From Nocardioides sediminis (GTDB lineage: Bacteria > Actinomycetota > Actinomycetes > Propionibacteriales > Nocardioidaceae): a stretch of DNA of 64,000 nt. Below are positions 51,324 to 60,538 of this stretch, one piece after another. Within the stretch, counting starts at the first letter, position 1. Each line of letters opens with the position of its first letter. Where the stretch lies: the NCBI RefSeq assembly GCF_003047295.1, contig NZ_PZYZ01000003.1:310001-374000 (forward strand), given 5' to 3'. The position numbers and the translations under genes were made by a program. The notes beneath the pieces are model-generated. The model was given only the letters and a program-made list of their open reading frames with translations, was not told where the DNA came from and searched no databases.

Positions 51324-51493
51324 GCCACGCCTCCGTTCGTCATGTGGTCCGCATATCTGCGGAAGTGGGACGTAGTCCACCGGAGTTGCTGCCGAGTCGC
51401 AACCCTGTCCCGCTGAACGGGCGTCCGCGTCCGCTGGCGAGGCATACTCGTGGGTAGATTTCGTAGGTCGTCCGTGCGTGACACGATGCACAC

Positions 51494-54277
51494 GTGAGTG
51501 AAGAGTCCAAGACCTCCGAGACCCCCTCGTCCGCCGCCGCCCACCCCCGCGCGGTCATCCACGAGGGACTGCCCACGCAGCTTCCCGACATCGACCCGGA
51601 CGAGACCCTCGAGTGGATCGACTCCTTCGACGCGATGCTCGACGACAAGGGCCGCGAGCGCGCTCGCTACGTGATGCTGCGTCTGCTGGAGCGGGCCCGC
51701 GAGAAGCAGGTCGGCGTACCCGCGCTGCGCAGCACCGACTACATCAACACCATCCCGCCCGAGCGTGAGCCGTGGTTCCCGGGCGACGAGGACATCGAGC
51801 GCCGCATCCGCGCGTTCATCCGCTGGAACGCCGCCGTCATGGTCTCCAGCGCCAACCGCAAGGGCCTCGAGGTCGGCGGCCACATCGCGACCTACCAGTC
51901 GTCCGCGAGCCTCTACGAGGTCGGCTTCAACCACTTCTTCCAGGGCAAGGACCACGAGGGAGGTGGCGACCAGATCTACATCCAGGGCCACGGCTCCCCC
52001 GGCGTCTACTCGCGTGCCTTCCTCGAGGGCCGCCTGACCGAGGAGCAGCTCTACCGGTTCCGCCAGGAGGTCCAGCACGGCGCCGGCGCGGGCCTGCCCT
52101 CCTACCCGCACCCCCGGCTCATGCCGGACTTCTGGGAGTTCCCGACCGTGTCGATGGGCCTGACGGCCATCAACTCGATCTACCAGGCGCGCTTCAACCG
52201 CTACATGCACAACCGCAAGATCAAGGACACCTCGCAGCAGCGCGTGTGGGCCTTCATGGGCGACGGCGAGATGGCCGAGCCCGAGTCGCTGGGCGCGATC
52301 CGCATCGCCGCCCGCGAGGAGCTCGACAACCTCACCTGGATCATCAACTGCAACCTCCAGCAGCTCGACGGCCCGGTGACCGGCAACGGCAAGATCATCC
52401 AGGAGCTCGAGGCCAACTTCCGAGGCGCCGGGTGGAACGTCATCAAGGTCGTCTGGGGCCGCGAGTGGGACGCCCTGCTCGCCAAGGACGTGGACGGCGT
52501 CCTGGTCAACCGGATGAACACCACGCCCGACGGGCAGTTCCAGACCTACTCCACCGAGGACGGCGCCTACGTCCGCGACCACTTCTTCGGCGTCGACCCG
52601 CGCCTGCGCAAGATGGTCGAGCACATGAGCGACTCGCAGATCGAGAAGCTGCCGCGCGGTGGCCACGACTACCGCAAGGTGTACGCCGCCTTCGACGCCG
52701 CGACCAAGCACGCCGGCCAGCCGACGGTGATCCTCGCCCACACCATCAAGGGCTGGACGATCGACGCCCTCGAGGGCAAGAACGCCACCCACCAGATGAA
52801 GAAGCTGACCCCCGCGGACCTCAAGAAGTTCCGCGACCGGCTCTACCTGCCGATCAGCGACAAGGAGCTCGAGGAGTCCTACGAGAAGACCGGCGGCGCG
52901 CCGTTCTTCCACCCCGGCAAGGACGCCCCCGAGATCGAGTACATGATGGAGCGCCGCAAGCAGCTCGGCGGCTCCGTGCCGCGCCGGGTCGTGCGTGCCA
53001 GCTCCCTCAAGCTCCCCGGCGACGAGATCTACTCCGAGCTCAAGCAGGGCTCCGGCAAGAACAAGATCGCCACCACCATGGCCGTCGTCCGGCTCCTCAA
53101 GGACTGGATGAAGGACCCGGAGATCGGCGATCGCCTCGTCCCCATCGCTCCCGACGAGTACCGCACGTTCGGCATGGACTCGATGTTCCCGAGCGCCAAG
53201 GTCTACAACCCCGGTGGCCAGCAGTACGAGTCCGTCGACCGCAAGCTCCTGCTCTCCTACAAGGAGTCCCAGCAGGGCCAGATGCTGCACGAGGGCATCT
53301 CCGAGGCGGGCGCGGTGGCGTCCGCGACGGCCGCGGGCTCGGCGTACTCCACGCACGGCGAGCACATGATCCCGTTCTACATCTTCTACTCGATGTTCGG
53401 GTTCCAGCGCACCGGCGACTCGATCTGGGCGATGGCCGACCAGCTGGCGCGGGGCTTCCTGATCGGCGCCACCGCCGGCCGCACCACGCTCACCGGTGAG
53501 GGCCTCCAGCACGCCGACGGGCACTCCCCGCTCCTGGCCGCGACCAACCCGGCGGTCGTGCACTACGACCCGGCGTTCGCCTACGAGGTCAGCCACATCA
53601 TGCAGTCCGGCCTCGAGCGCATGTACGGCGCCGACGCGGAGGACGTGATCTTCTACATCACGGTCTACAACGAGCCGGTCAGCCAGCCGGCCGAGCCCTC
53701 CGACGTCGACGTCGAGGGCATCCTGCGCGGCATCCACAAGGTCAGCACCGGCGAGGGCGAGGGACCGCGGGTCCAGCTGCTCGCCTCGGGCGTCGGCTAC
53801 CCGTGGGTGCAGGACGCGGCCCGCATCCTCGCCGAGGAGTGGGGCGTGCAGGCCGACACCTGGTCGGTGACCTCCTGGAACGAGCTGGCGCGCGACGCCG
53901 TCGCGGCCGAGGAGCACAACCTGCTCCACCCGGCCGACGACAAGCGCACCCCCTACGTCGCCGACAAGCTGGCCGGGGTCTCCGGTCCGGTGGTCGCGGT
54001 GTCGGACTACATGCGCGCCGTCCCGCTCCAGATCGCCCGCTGGGTTCCGGCCGACTACCGGGTCCTCGGCGCCGACGGGTTCGGCTTCGCCGACACGCGG
54101 CCCGCCGCCCGGCGCTTCTTCCACATCGACGCCCAGAGCGTCGTGGTCCAGGCGCTCCAGGCCCTCGCCGACGCCGGCGAGATCGACGCCACCAAGGTCG
54201 TCGAGGCCTCGGAGAAGTACCGCATCGACGACCCGACCGCGGTCAAGGACGTCAAGCAGGAGGGCGGCGACGCCTGA
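51494..54277 (+). CDS. aceE: Pyruvate dehydrogenase E1, homodimeric
   Basis: The 927-aa thiamine-diphosphate E1 of the pyruvate dehydrogenase complex; it decarboxylates pyruvate and acetylates the lipoyl group of E2. The front has [18 protein letters not shown], then [20 protein letters not shown], the ThDP motif start [13 protein letters not shown] and [16 protein letters not shown]. The second half has [22 protein letters not shown] and [13 protein letters not shown]. It starts with GTG and is followed by a convergent hydrolase. E2 and E3 genes are not adjacent, as usual in actinobacteria. Confidence 0.98.
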   Translation: MSEESKTSETPSSAAAHPRAVIHEGLPTQLPDIDPDETLEWIDSFDAMLDDKGRERARYVMLRLLERAREKQVGVPALRSTDYINTIPPEREPWFPGDEDIERRIRAFIRWNAAVMVSSANRKGLEVGGHIATYQSSASLYEVGFNHFFQGKDHEGGGDQIYIQGHGSPGVYSRAFLEGRLTEEQLYRFRQEVQHGAGAGLPSYPHPRLMPDFWEFPTVSMGLTAINSIYQARFNRYMHNRKIKDTSQQRVWAFMGDGEMAEPESLGAIRIAAREELDNLTWIINCNLQQLDGPVTGNGKIIQELEANFRGAGWNVIKVVWGREWDALLAKDVDGVLVNRMNTTPDGQFQTYSTEDGAYVRDHFFGVDPRLRKMVEHMSDSQIEKLPRGGHDYRKVYAAFDAATKHAGQPTVILAHTIKGWTIDALEGKNATHQMKKLTPADLKKFRDRLYLPISDKELEESYEKTGGAPFFHPGKDAPEIEYMMERRKQLGGSVPRRVVRASSLKLPGDEIYSELKQGSGKNKIATTMAVVRLLKDWMKDPEIGDRLVPIAPDEYRTFGMDSMFPSAKVYNPGGQQYESVDRKLLLSYKESQQGQMLHEGISEAGAVASATAAGSAYSTHGEHMIPFYIFYSMFGFQRTGDSIWAMADQLARGFLIGATAGRTTLTGEGLQHADGHSPLLAATNPAVVHYDPAFAYEVSHIMQSGLERMYGADAEDVIFYITVYNEPVSQPAEPSDVDVEGILRGIHKVSTGEGEGPRVQLLASGVGYPWVQDAARILAEEWGVQADTWSVTSWNELARDAVAAEEHNLLHPADDKRTPYVADKLAGVSGPVVAVSDYMRAVPLQIARWVPADYRVLGADGFGFADTRPAARRFFHIDAQSVVVQALQALADAGEIDATKVVEASEKYRIDDPTAVKDVKQEGGDA

Positions 54278-54287
54278 GGCGCGTCGC

Positions 54288-55289
54288 CTACGCGCCGGTG
54301 CCCGTCCTCACGTCGAGGGTGCGCACCGGCGCGACCGGCGCCTCGCCCGCCTCGGCCTGCCGTGCCACCACGTCCGGCCCGCTGTCGAGCAGCTCGCGCC
54401 ACCGCCCGCGCTCGTAGACGGCCGGCTCGGTCGTCCGGATGAAGTCGTTGACGATCTTCACGAAGCGTTGCGGGTGGTCCTTGTGCGGGAAGTGGCCCGC
54501 GTTGGGGATGATCTCCACCCGCGCGGTCGGGGCGAGGGCCACCGCGTGGTTGGCGTGGCGGACCGGGATGACCTGGTCGTTGCGCCCCCACACGACGCAC
54601 ATCGGCATCGCCTCGGTGAGGTAGGCGCGGTCGGACATGGTGACGATCTGGCCCCGCCAGTCGACCACCGCGCGGACGACGTGCCGGATGGCGGCCCGCG
54701 TGCGCGGGTCCTTGAACGAGTCGTAGATGTCGGCCACCTCGGCCAGGTCGCGCGTGGCGCGGATGCCGGTGGCGGCCAGCGCACGCAGCCCGGCCCGGCC
54801 CGCGTGCCGCACCCCGGGCAGGGTGAGCACGCCCATGGCCTGCTGGAAGCCGGGCGTGGTGATGGCCCGGATCGCCGGACTGACCTCGGGACCGAGGCCA
54901 CCGGAGCCGACGAGGATCAGCCGCTCGGTGCGCTCGGGGAACTGGTAGGCGAACTGCATCGCCACCCCGCCCCCGAAGCTGTGCCCGACCACGCTGACCC
55001 GGTCGATGCCGAGCACGGTGAGCAGGTCGCGCATGCCGTTGGCGTAGCCGCCGACGCTGTAGTCGGCCCGCGGCTTGTCGGACTGGCCGTGGCCGAGGAG
55101 GTCGGGCGCGACCACGGTGTAGCGGCGGGCGAGCGAGTCGATGACCGGGGCCCACGTGGTGTGGTCGCACCCGAGCCCGTGGAGCAGGAGCAGCGCGGGG
55201 CCCGAGCCGCGCACGACGTACGCGCGTCGGTGCCCGTGGATGGTGACGTGCTGGACCTGTGCCCGTGTGCCTGCAGCGTTGCCGCTCAC
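54288..55289 (-). CDS. Alpha/beta hydrolase
   Basis: A 333-aa alpha/beta hydrolase with a complete triad: Ser in VVGHSFGGGVAMQF, Asp in VVWGRNDQVIPVR and His in NAGHFPHKDHP. The oxyanion turn is LLLLHGLGCDHTTW. The C-terminal 40 residues are an extra acidic tail. The pattern resembles epoxide hydrolase/haloperoxidase-type enzymes and actinobacterial lipases; the substrate is unknown. AGGAGGTCC precedes the GTG start at 55289. It is divergent from fasR. Confidence 0.9.
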   Translation of the reverse strand: MSGNAAGTRAQVQHVTIHGHRRAYVVRGSGPALLLLHGLGCDHTTWAPVIDSLARRYTVVAPDLLGHGQSDKPRADYSVGGYANGMRDLLTVLGIDRVSVVGHSFGGGVAMQFAYQFPERTERLILVGSGGLGPEVSPAIRAITTPGFQQAMGVLTLPGVRHAGRAGLRALAATGIRATRDLAEVADIYDSFKDPRTRAAIRHVVRAVVDWRGQIVTMSDRAYLTEAMPMCVVWGRNDQVIPVRHANHAVALAPTARVEIIPNAGHFPHKDHPQRFVKIVNDFIRTTEPAVYERGRWRELLDSGPDVVARQAEAGEAPVAPVRTLDVRTGTGA

Positions 55290-55402
55290 CGGACCTCCTG
55301 AGTGGGGGGAATGCCAGATTCAACCAGAACCTGTTCCACTTCGGGAGGGGCCGCCCCTCCCCGCGGGGGTGTCTTTCCGCCGGGGATGGCTAATCTCGGG
55401 CC

Positions 55403-56578
55403 ATGGGCAGCGACGAGCAGGTGCAGCGGGACCGCATCTCCGCCGCGCTGCAGCGCGCGACGGGCAGCCTCAGCACCGCGGCCACGGCAGCGATGTCCAC
55501 CCACATGTCGTGGTGGGACGACCTGAGCGCCGAGGACCGCTCGTGGGTCGGGGTGATCGTCCAGGCCGGCGTGAAGGGCTTCGTCGACTGGTACGGCGAC
55601 ACCGGCGGCGGGCCGGCCGCCACGCTGACCGCCTCGGTCTTCGGCGCCGCGCCCCGCGAGCTCACCGGCGCCATCACCCTCCAGCAGACCGTCGACCTGG
55701 TGCGGCTCACCATCGAGGTGGTCGAGGCCAACATCGACGACATCCTCGAGCCCCCGGACGCCCCCTCCGTCCACGAGGCGGTGCTCCGCTACGCCCGTGA
55801 GGTCGCCTTCGCGACCGCGGAGGTCTACGCCCGCGCCGCGGAGGTGCGCGGCGCCTGGGACGCACGGCTCGAGGCGCTCGTCGTGGACGCCGTGCTCCGC
55901 TCCGAGGCCGACGAGACCGTGCTGTCCCGCGCCAGCGCGCTGGGCTGGGGCGGGCGCGGCGACGTGGCCGTCGTGCTGGGCCTGGTCCCGGCGCAGCGGA
56001 CCGAGACCGACGTCTTCGAGGACGTACGCCGCACGGCCGTGGCCCACGGCATGGACGCCCTGTGCGCCACCCAGGGCGACCGCCTGGTGGTCATCCTCGG
56101 CGGGGTGGACGATCCCCACAAGTCCGCGCTGCGGATCATCGACCACTTCGGGGAGGGACCCGTCGTCGTCGGACCCGTCGCCCCGGACCTCTCCCACGCC
56201 CACTCCTCGGCCCGCGCCGCGCTGTCGGCCCACCGCTCCGCGACCGGCTGGCCCCAGGCCCCGCGGCCCGTCCGCAGCGACGAGCTGCTGCCCGAGCGCG
56301 CCCTCGCCGGCGACGGGCACGCGCGGCGCAGCCTCGTCGAGGACGTCTACCTGCCGCTGGTGAGCGCCCGGGGGACGCTCATCGAGACGTTGTCGACCTA
56401 CTTCCTGCACGGGGGCTCGATCGAGGCGACGGCACGCACCCTGTTCGTGCACCCCAACACTGTGCGCTACCGGCTCAAGCAGGCCGCGGAGGTCACCGGC
56501 CTCACCCCGACCCGCCCCCGGGATGCCTTCACGATCCAGATCGCGCTCATCCTCGGCCGCCAGTCCGGCCGCGAGTGA
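55403..56578 (+). CDS. fasR: Fatty-acid synthesis regulator, PucR/CdaR-like
   Basis: A 391-aa regulator. About residues 1-170 are helical and lack known motifs; the middle (DVAVVLGLVPAQ) is the GGDEF-like CdaR fold; the C-terminal HTH_30 is LIETLSTYFLHGGSIEATARTLFVHPNTVRYRLKQ. Position just upstream of fabD-fabH-acpP-fabF matches FasR of Streptomyces coelicolor, a positive regulator of the fab operon that binds its promoter. The fabD promoter lies within the 99 bp after its stop, where a palindrome is found (56592-56610). Confidence 0.9.
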   Translation: MGSDEQVQRDRISAALQRATGSLSTAATAAMSTHMSWWDDLSAEDRSWVGVIVQAGVKGFVDWYGDTGGGPAATLTASVFGAAPRELTGAITLQQTVDLVRLTIEVVEANIDDILEPPDAPSVHEAVLRYAREVAFATAEVYARAAEVRGAWDARLEALVVDAVLRSEADETVLSRASALGWGGRGDVAVVLGLVPAQRTETDVFEDVRRTAVAHGMDALCATQGDRLVVILGGVDDPHKSALRIIDHFGEGPVVVGPVAPDLSHAHSSARAALSAHRSATGWPQAPRPVRSDELLPERALAGDGHARRSLVEDVYLPLVSARGTLIETLSTYFLHGGSIEATARTLFVHPNTVRYRLKQAAEVTGLTPTRPRDAFTIQIALILGRQSGRE

Positions 56579-56591
56579 CACCCTCCACACG

Positions 56592-56610
56592 TTTGTAGGG
56601 TTCCCACAAA
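56592..56610 (+). promoter_or_regulatory. Near-palindrome upstream of fabD, candidate FasR site
   Basis: TTTGTAGGGTTCCCACAAA pairs at 7 of 9 positions around its centre. It lies 68 bp upstream of the fabD GTG, in a patch of unusually AT-rich DNA (56590-56640), and after the fasR stop. Position and the regulator next door suggest that FasR binds here to control the fab operon. Confidence 0.5.
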
Positions 56611-56677
56611 GAATTCACCCTCGTTTTCGTGAACCTCGACCCGGCGCGAGACCACCGCGACCCGCCACGCTTGACGT

Positions 56678-57865
56678 GTGCTCGTCATCGTCGCTCCAGG
56701 CCAAGGTGCCCAGACCCCCGGTTTCCTCGAGCCCTGGCTCGAGGACCCCACGTTCGCCAGCCGGTTCGACTGGCTCTCCACCGTGGCGGGCCTCGACCTG
56801 GCCCACTACGGCACCCAGGCGGACGCCGAGACCATCCGGCGGACCGAGATCGCCCAGCCGCTGCTGGTCGCCACCGGGCTGATCGCCGCGCTGGACCTCT
56901 TCCCGCACCCGAGCGACGCCTTCCAGCGCGTCGGTGCCGTGGCCGGCCACAGCGTCGGCGAGATCGCCGCCGCCGCCGGCGCGCGGGTCATCACCGCCGA
57001 GCAGGCGATGGTGCTGGTCCGCGAGCGGGGCAAGGCGATGGCCGACGCCGCCGCGCAGACCCCCACCGGCATGACGGCCGTCCTCGGCGGAGACCGCGAC
57101 GAGGTGCTGGCGGCCATCGCCTCGCACGGCCTCACCCCCGCCAACGACAACGGCCCGGGCCAGATCGTGGCCGCCGGCACGATGGAGCAGCTCGCGGCGT
57201 TCGCCGACGCTCCCCCGGCCAAGGCCCGTCTCGTCCCGCTGAGCGTCGCCGGCGCCTTCCACACCACGCACATGGAGCCGGCGGTGGGTCACCTCGCGGG
57301 TCTCGCCCGGTCGGTCTCCACCCACGACCCGCGCACCGCGGTCATCTCCAACCGCGACGGCCAGGTCGTCCACGACGGCCGCGAGGTGCTCGCCCGCATC
57401 GTCGGCCAGATCGCCGCGCCGGTGCGCTGGGACCTGTGCATGGACGCCATGCTCGACCTCGGCGTCACCGGCCTCCTGGAGATGCCGCCGGCGGGCACCC
57501 TCACCGGCATCGCCAAGCGGGCCATGAAGGGCGTGGAGACCTTCGCGCTCAAGACCCCCGACCAGCTCGACGACGCCCGCGCCTTCGTCGACAAGCACGG
57601 CGAGCAGTCCGTCATCGAGACCACCCCCACCTGGCGGATGGTCGTCTCCCCGGGCAAGGGCACCTTCCACCGCTCTGCCGAGGCGGTCGACACCGACGTG
57701 CTGGCGGCCGGCCTCACCATCGGCGAGGTTGCCAGCACCCGTGACCGGACCCCTGTCACCGCGCTGCACGGCGGCCAGGTCGTCGAGTGGCTGGTGGAGG
57801 ACGGCGACATCGTCTCCCCCGGCCAGCCACTGGTGCGCCTGCACCCGCAGGGCGGTGGCCACTGA
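56678..57865 (+). CDS. fabD: Malonyl-CoA:ACP transacylase with a BCCP-like C-terminal domain
   Basis: Moves malonyl from CoA to ACP. Residues 1-305 are a normal FabD: PGQGAQ, Ser92 in GHSVGE and His195 in AGAFHTTH. Residues about 315-390 are extra. They read SPGKGTFHRS, then GLTIGEV and LHGGQVVEWLVEDGDIVSPG followed by QPLVRL, aligning with AccB/BCCP (SPMVGTFYRS ... GTVKAILVESGQPV ... EPLVVI). The EAMKM biotinylation hairpin is shortened and the Lys is replaced (R355). FabD is usually about 310 aa. The operon ends with an ACC beta subunit, so docking is conceivable. Start GTG 56678. Confidence 0.95.
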   Translation: MLVIVAPGQGAQTPGFLEPWLEDPTFASRFDWLSTVAGLDLAHYGTQADAETIRRTEIAQPLLVATGLIAALDLFPHPSDAFQRVGAVAGHSVGEIAAAAGARVITAEQAMVLVRERGKAMADAAAQTPTGMTAVLGGDRDEVLAAIASHGLTPANDNGPGQIVAAGTMEQLAAFADAPPAKARLVPLSVAGAFHTTHMEPAVGHLAGLARSVSTHDPRTAVISNRDGQVVHDGREVLARIVGQIAAPVRWDLCMDAMLDLGVTGLLEMPPAGTLTGIAKRAMKGVETFALKTPDQLDDARAFVDKHGEQSVIETTPTWRMVVSPGKGTFHRSAEAVDTDVLAAGLTIGEVASTRDRTPVTALHGGQVVEWLVEDGDIVSPGQPLVRLHPQGGGH

Positions 57866-58881
57866 TGGGCGCCACCATCGCCACGGCCACGGGCGCGCCC
57901 CACGCCGCGATCCTCGGCATCGGCGCCTACCGGCCCCGCCGCGTCGTCCCCAACTCCGCCGTCGTCGACGCGATCGACTCCAGCGACGAGTGGATCCAGC
58001 AGCGCTCCGGCATCAAGACGCGCCGTTGGGCCGACCAGGACGAGTCGGTGCAGATGATGTCCGTCGAGGCGTCGCGGATCGCCCTCGAGCGGGCCGGCCT
58101 CGACGCCCGCCAGATCGACTGCATCGTGGTCGCGACCGTCAGCCACCTCCTCCAGACGCCGGCGGTGGCCACCGCGATCGCCCACGAGCTCGGCACCGAC
58201 CAGGCCGCCGCCTTCGACATCTCCGCGGCCTGCTCCGGCTTCTGCCACGGGATCGCCCTGGCCTCGGACTTCGTCCGCGCCGGCAGCGCACGCCACGTCC
58301 TGGTCATCGGCGTCGAGCGTCTCACCGACATCCTCGACCTCACCGATCGCGGGACGGCCTTCATCTTCGCCGACGGCGCCGGTGCCGCGGTCGTCGGACC
58401 CAGTGACACCCCGGGCATCGGTCCGGTCGTGTGGGGGTCCGACGGGGAGCAGTTCGACCTGATCCGCCAGCGCGAGGACTGGCGCGACGTGGTCGGCAGC
58501 CCCGAGGCGCCGGGCAGCGGGGTGATGCCGCACCTGGTGATGCAGGGCAACCCCGTGTTCCGCTGGGCGTCGTTCGCCATGGCCAAGATCGGCCAGCAGG
58601 CGCTCGACCGGGCCGGCATCACCCTCGACGACCTCGACGTCTTCGTCCCCCACCAGGCCAACATGCGCATCATCGACGCGATGGCACGGGCCATGAAGCT
58701 CCCGGCGCACGTCAGGATCGCGCGCGACATCGCCGACCAGGGCAACACCTCGGCGGCGTCGGTCCCGCTCGCGCTCGACCGGATGATCGAGGAGGGCGAG
58801 GCCAGGTCCGGCGACACCGCGCTCCTGATCGCCTTCGGAGCCGGCCTCTCCTACGCCGCCCAGGTCGTGCGCGTCCCCTGA
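57865..58881 (+). CDS. fabH: 3-oxoacyl-ACP synthase III
   Basis: Starts fatty-acid synthesis by condensing acyl-CoA with malonyl-ACP. The 338-aa protein has the Cys-His-Asn triad: Cys in DISAACSGFCHG, His in FVPHQANMRIID and Asn in DQGNTSAASVPL. WIQQRSGIKTRRWADQDES is the usual front signature. In actinobacteria FabH often prefers branched acyl-CoA primers. The start overlaps the fabD stop as TGATG. Confidence 0.97.
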   Translation: MGATIATATGAPHAAILGIGAYRPRRVVPNSAVVDAIDSSDEWIQQRSGIKTRRWADQDESVQMMSVEASRIALERAGLDARQIDCIVVATVSHLLQTPAVATAIAHELGTDQAAAFDISAACSGFCHGIALASDFVRAGSARHVLVIGVERLTDILDLTDRGTAFIFADGAGAAVVGPSDTPGIGPVVWGSDGEQFDLIRQREDWRDVVGSPEAPGSGVMPHLVMQGNPVFRWASFAMAKIGQQALDRAGITLDDLDVFVPHQANMRIIDAMARAMKLPAHVRIARDIADQGNTSAASVPLALDRMIEEGEARSGDTALLIAFGAGLSYAAQVVRVP

Positions 58882-58955
58882 CCCGCGGCAGCCGGGTCCC
58901 CCGTCTCACCACCGCAACACCCAACCGAGCAGTACCCACCCGAAAGGAAGGCCCC

Positions 58956-59201
58956 ATGGCCACCACCGAAGAGATCCGCGCCGACCTCGCCGAGATCGTC
59001 AACGAGGTCGCCGGCATCGACGCCGACGACGTGCAGCTCGACAAGTCGTTCGTCGACGACCTGGACGTCGACTCGCTCTCGATGGTCGAGGTCGTCGTGG
59101 CGGCCGAGGAGAAGTTCGGCGTCACCATCCCCGACGACGAGGTCAAGAACCTCAAGACCGTCGGCGACGCCGTCGCCTTCATCGAGCGCGCCCAGGGCTG
59201 A
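58956..59201 (+). CDS. acpP: Acyl carrier protein
   Basis: The 81-aa ACP of fatty-acid synthesis. The phosphopantetheine attachment Ser is in DDLDVDSLSMVEVV. The four-helix acidic fold continues with EEKFGVTIPDDEVKNLKTV. AAAGGAAG precedes the ATG by 7 nt, a strong site, fitting the high ACP level needed. It lies between fabH and fabF with 74- and 86-bp gaps. Confidence 0.98.
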   Translation: MATTEEIRADLAEIVNEVAGIDADDVQLDKSFVDDLDVDSLSMVEVVVAAEEKFGVTIPDDEVKNLKTVGDAVAFIERAQG

Positions 59202-59287
59202 CGAGGTCGCACCGGTGGCCGGGCCACCCGCCCGGCCACCGGCCCTCCTCCCCCCGCACCACCCCCACTCGAGAAACGGAAGACCAG

Positions 59288-60538
59288 ATGAGCTCGACCC
59301 GCGTAGTGGTCACCGGACTGGGCACCACCTCCCCGGTCGGCGGTGACGTGAAGTCCACCTGGCAGGCGCTGCTGGCCGGACAGTCCGGTGTCGGCCACCT
59401 CACCGACGACTGGGCCGAGCAGCTGCCGGTCAAGATCGCCGGCCGGGTGGCCGTCGAGCCGACCGAGGTGCTCGACCGGGTCAAGGCTCGCCGCCTCGAC
59501 CGCTCGAGCCAGTTCGCCATGGTCGCGGCCGACCAGGCGTGGGCCGACGCGGGCCTCGAGGGATCCGGGCTCGAGCCCGAGCGGCTTGCCGTCGCCCTGG
59601 CCTCCGGCATCGGCGGGGTCACCACCCTGCTCTCCAACTACGACACCCTCCTCGAGAAGGGTCCGCGCCGCGTCTCGCCGCTCGCGGTGCCGATGCTCAT
59701 GCCCAACGCGCCCGCGGCCAACGTGAGCCTCAAGTACGGCGCCCGCGCCGCGGTGCACGCTCCGACCTCGGCCTGCGCCTCGGGCAACGAGGCGATCGCG
59801 ATGGCCATCGACCTCATCCGTCTCGGCCGCGCCGACGTGGTGCTCGCCGGCGGCACCGAGGCCGCCATCCACCCGCTGCCCATGGCCGCCTTCGCCAACA
59901 TGATGGCGCTGTCCAAGACCGGCAGCGAGGAGGGCGGCGACCCGACCGCGGTCTCGCGTCCCTGGGACGTCGCCCGCGACGGCTTCGTGCTCGGCGAGGG
60001 CGGTGCCGTCCTGGTCCTGGAGTCCGAGGACAGCGCGCGCGCCCGCGGCGCGACGATCTACGCGACCGTCCTCGGCGCCGGCATCAGCAACGACGCCCAC
60101 GACATCGCCCAGCCCGACCCGGAGGGTCGCGGCGGCACGCGTGCCATCCAGATGGCCATGCGGGAGGGCGACGTCGACCCCGCCACCGTGGTGCACGTCA
60201 ACGCGCACGCCACCTCCACCCCCAAGGGCGACATCGCCGAGGGGCTCATGCTGCACGCGGTGCTCGGCGAGCACGTCGACCGCTGCGTGGTGACCAGCAC
60301 CAAGTCGATGACCGGCCACCTCCTCGGCGGCGCCGGTGCGCTCGAGGCCGTCGCGACCGTGATGGCGCTGCGCGACCGCACGAGCCCGCCGACGATCAAC
60401 CTCGACGACAAGGACCCCGAGGTCGACCTCGACATCCCGACCGAGGCCCGCAAGCTCCCCGACGGCGACATCGTCGCCCTCAACAACTCCTTCGGGTTCG
60501 GCGGCGCCAACGTGGCCGTGGCCTTCGGGAGCATCTGA
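59288..60538 (+). CDS. fabF: 3-oxoacyl-ACP synthase II
   Basis: The 416-aa elongating ketosynthase. The triad is Cys in PTSACASGNEAI, His in VNAHATSTPKGD and His in TKSMTGHLLGGAGALE. The front VVVTGLGTTSPVGGDVKSTW and the glycine-rich end NNSFGFGGANVAVAF are as in all FabF. It follows acpP and overlaps the accD6-like gene as TGATG. Confidence 0.98.
   Translation: MSSTRVVVTGLGTTSPVGGDVKSTWQALLAGQSGVGHLTDDWAEQLPVKIAGRVAVEPTEVLDRVKARRLDRSSQFAMVAADQAWADAGLEGSGLEPERLAVALASGIGGVTTLLSNYDTLLEKGPRRVSPLAVPMLMPNAPAANVSLKYGARAAVHAPTSACASGNEAIAMAIDLIRLGRADVVLAGGTEAAIHPLPMAAFANMMALSKTGSEEGGDPTAVSRPWDVARDGFVLGEGGAVLVLESEDSARARGATIYATVLGAGISNDAHDIAQPDPEGRGGTRAIQMAMREGDVDPATVVHVNAHATSTPKGDIAEGLMLHAVLGEHVDRCVVTSTKSMTGHLLGGAGALEAVATVMALRDRTSPPTINLDDKDPEVDLDIPTEARKLPDGDIVALNNSFGFGGANVAVAFGSI

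Noticed and set aside
51320..54124. A 934-codon antisense frame opposite aceE
   Set aside because: It is the mirror of a highly codon-biased gene: Val/Leu/Gly/Asp-rich, no domain, no ribosome binding site.
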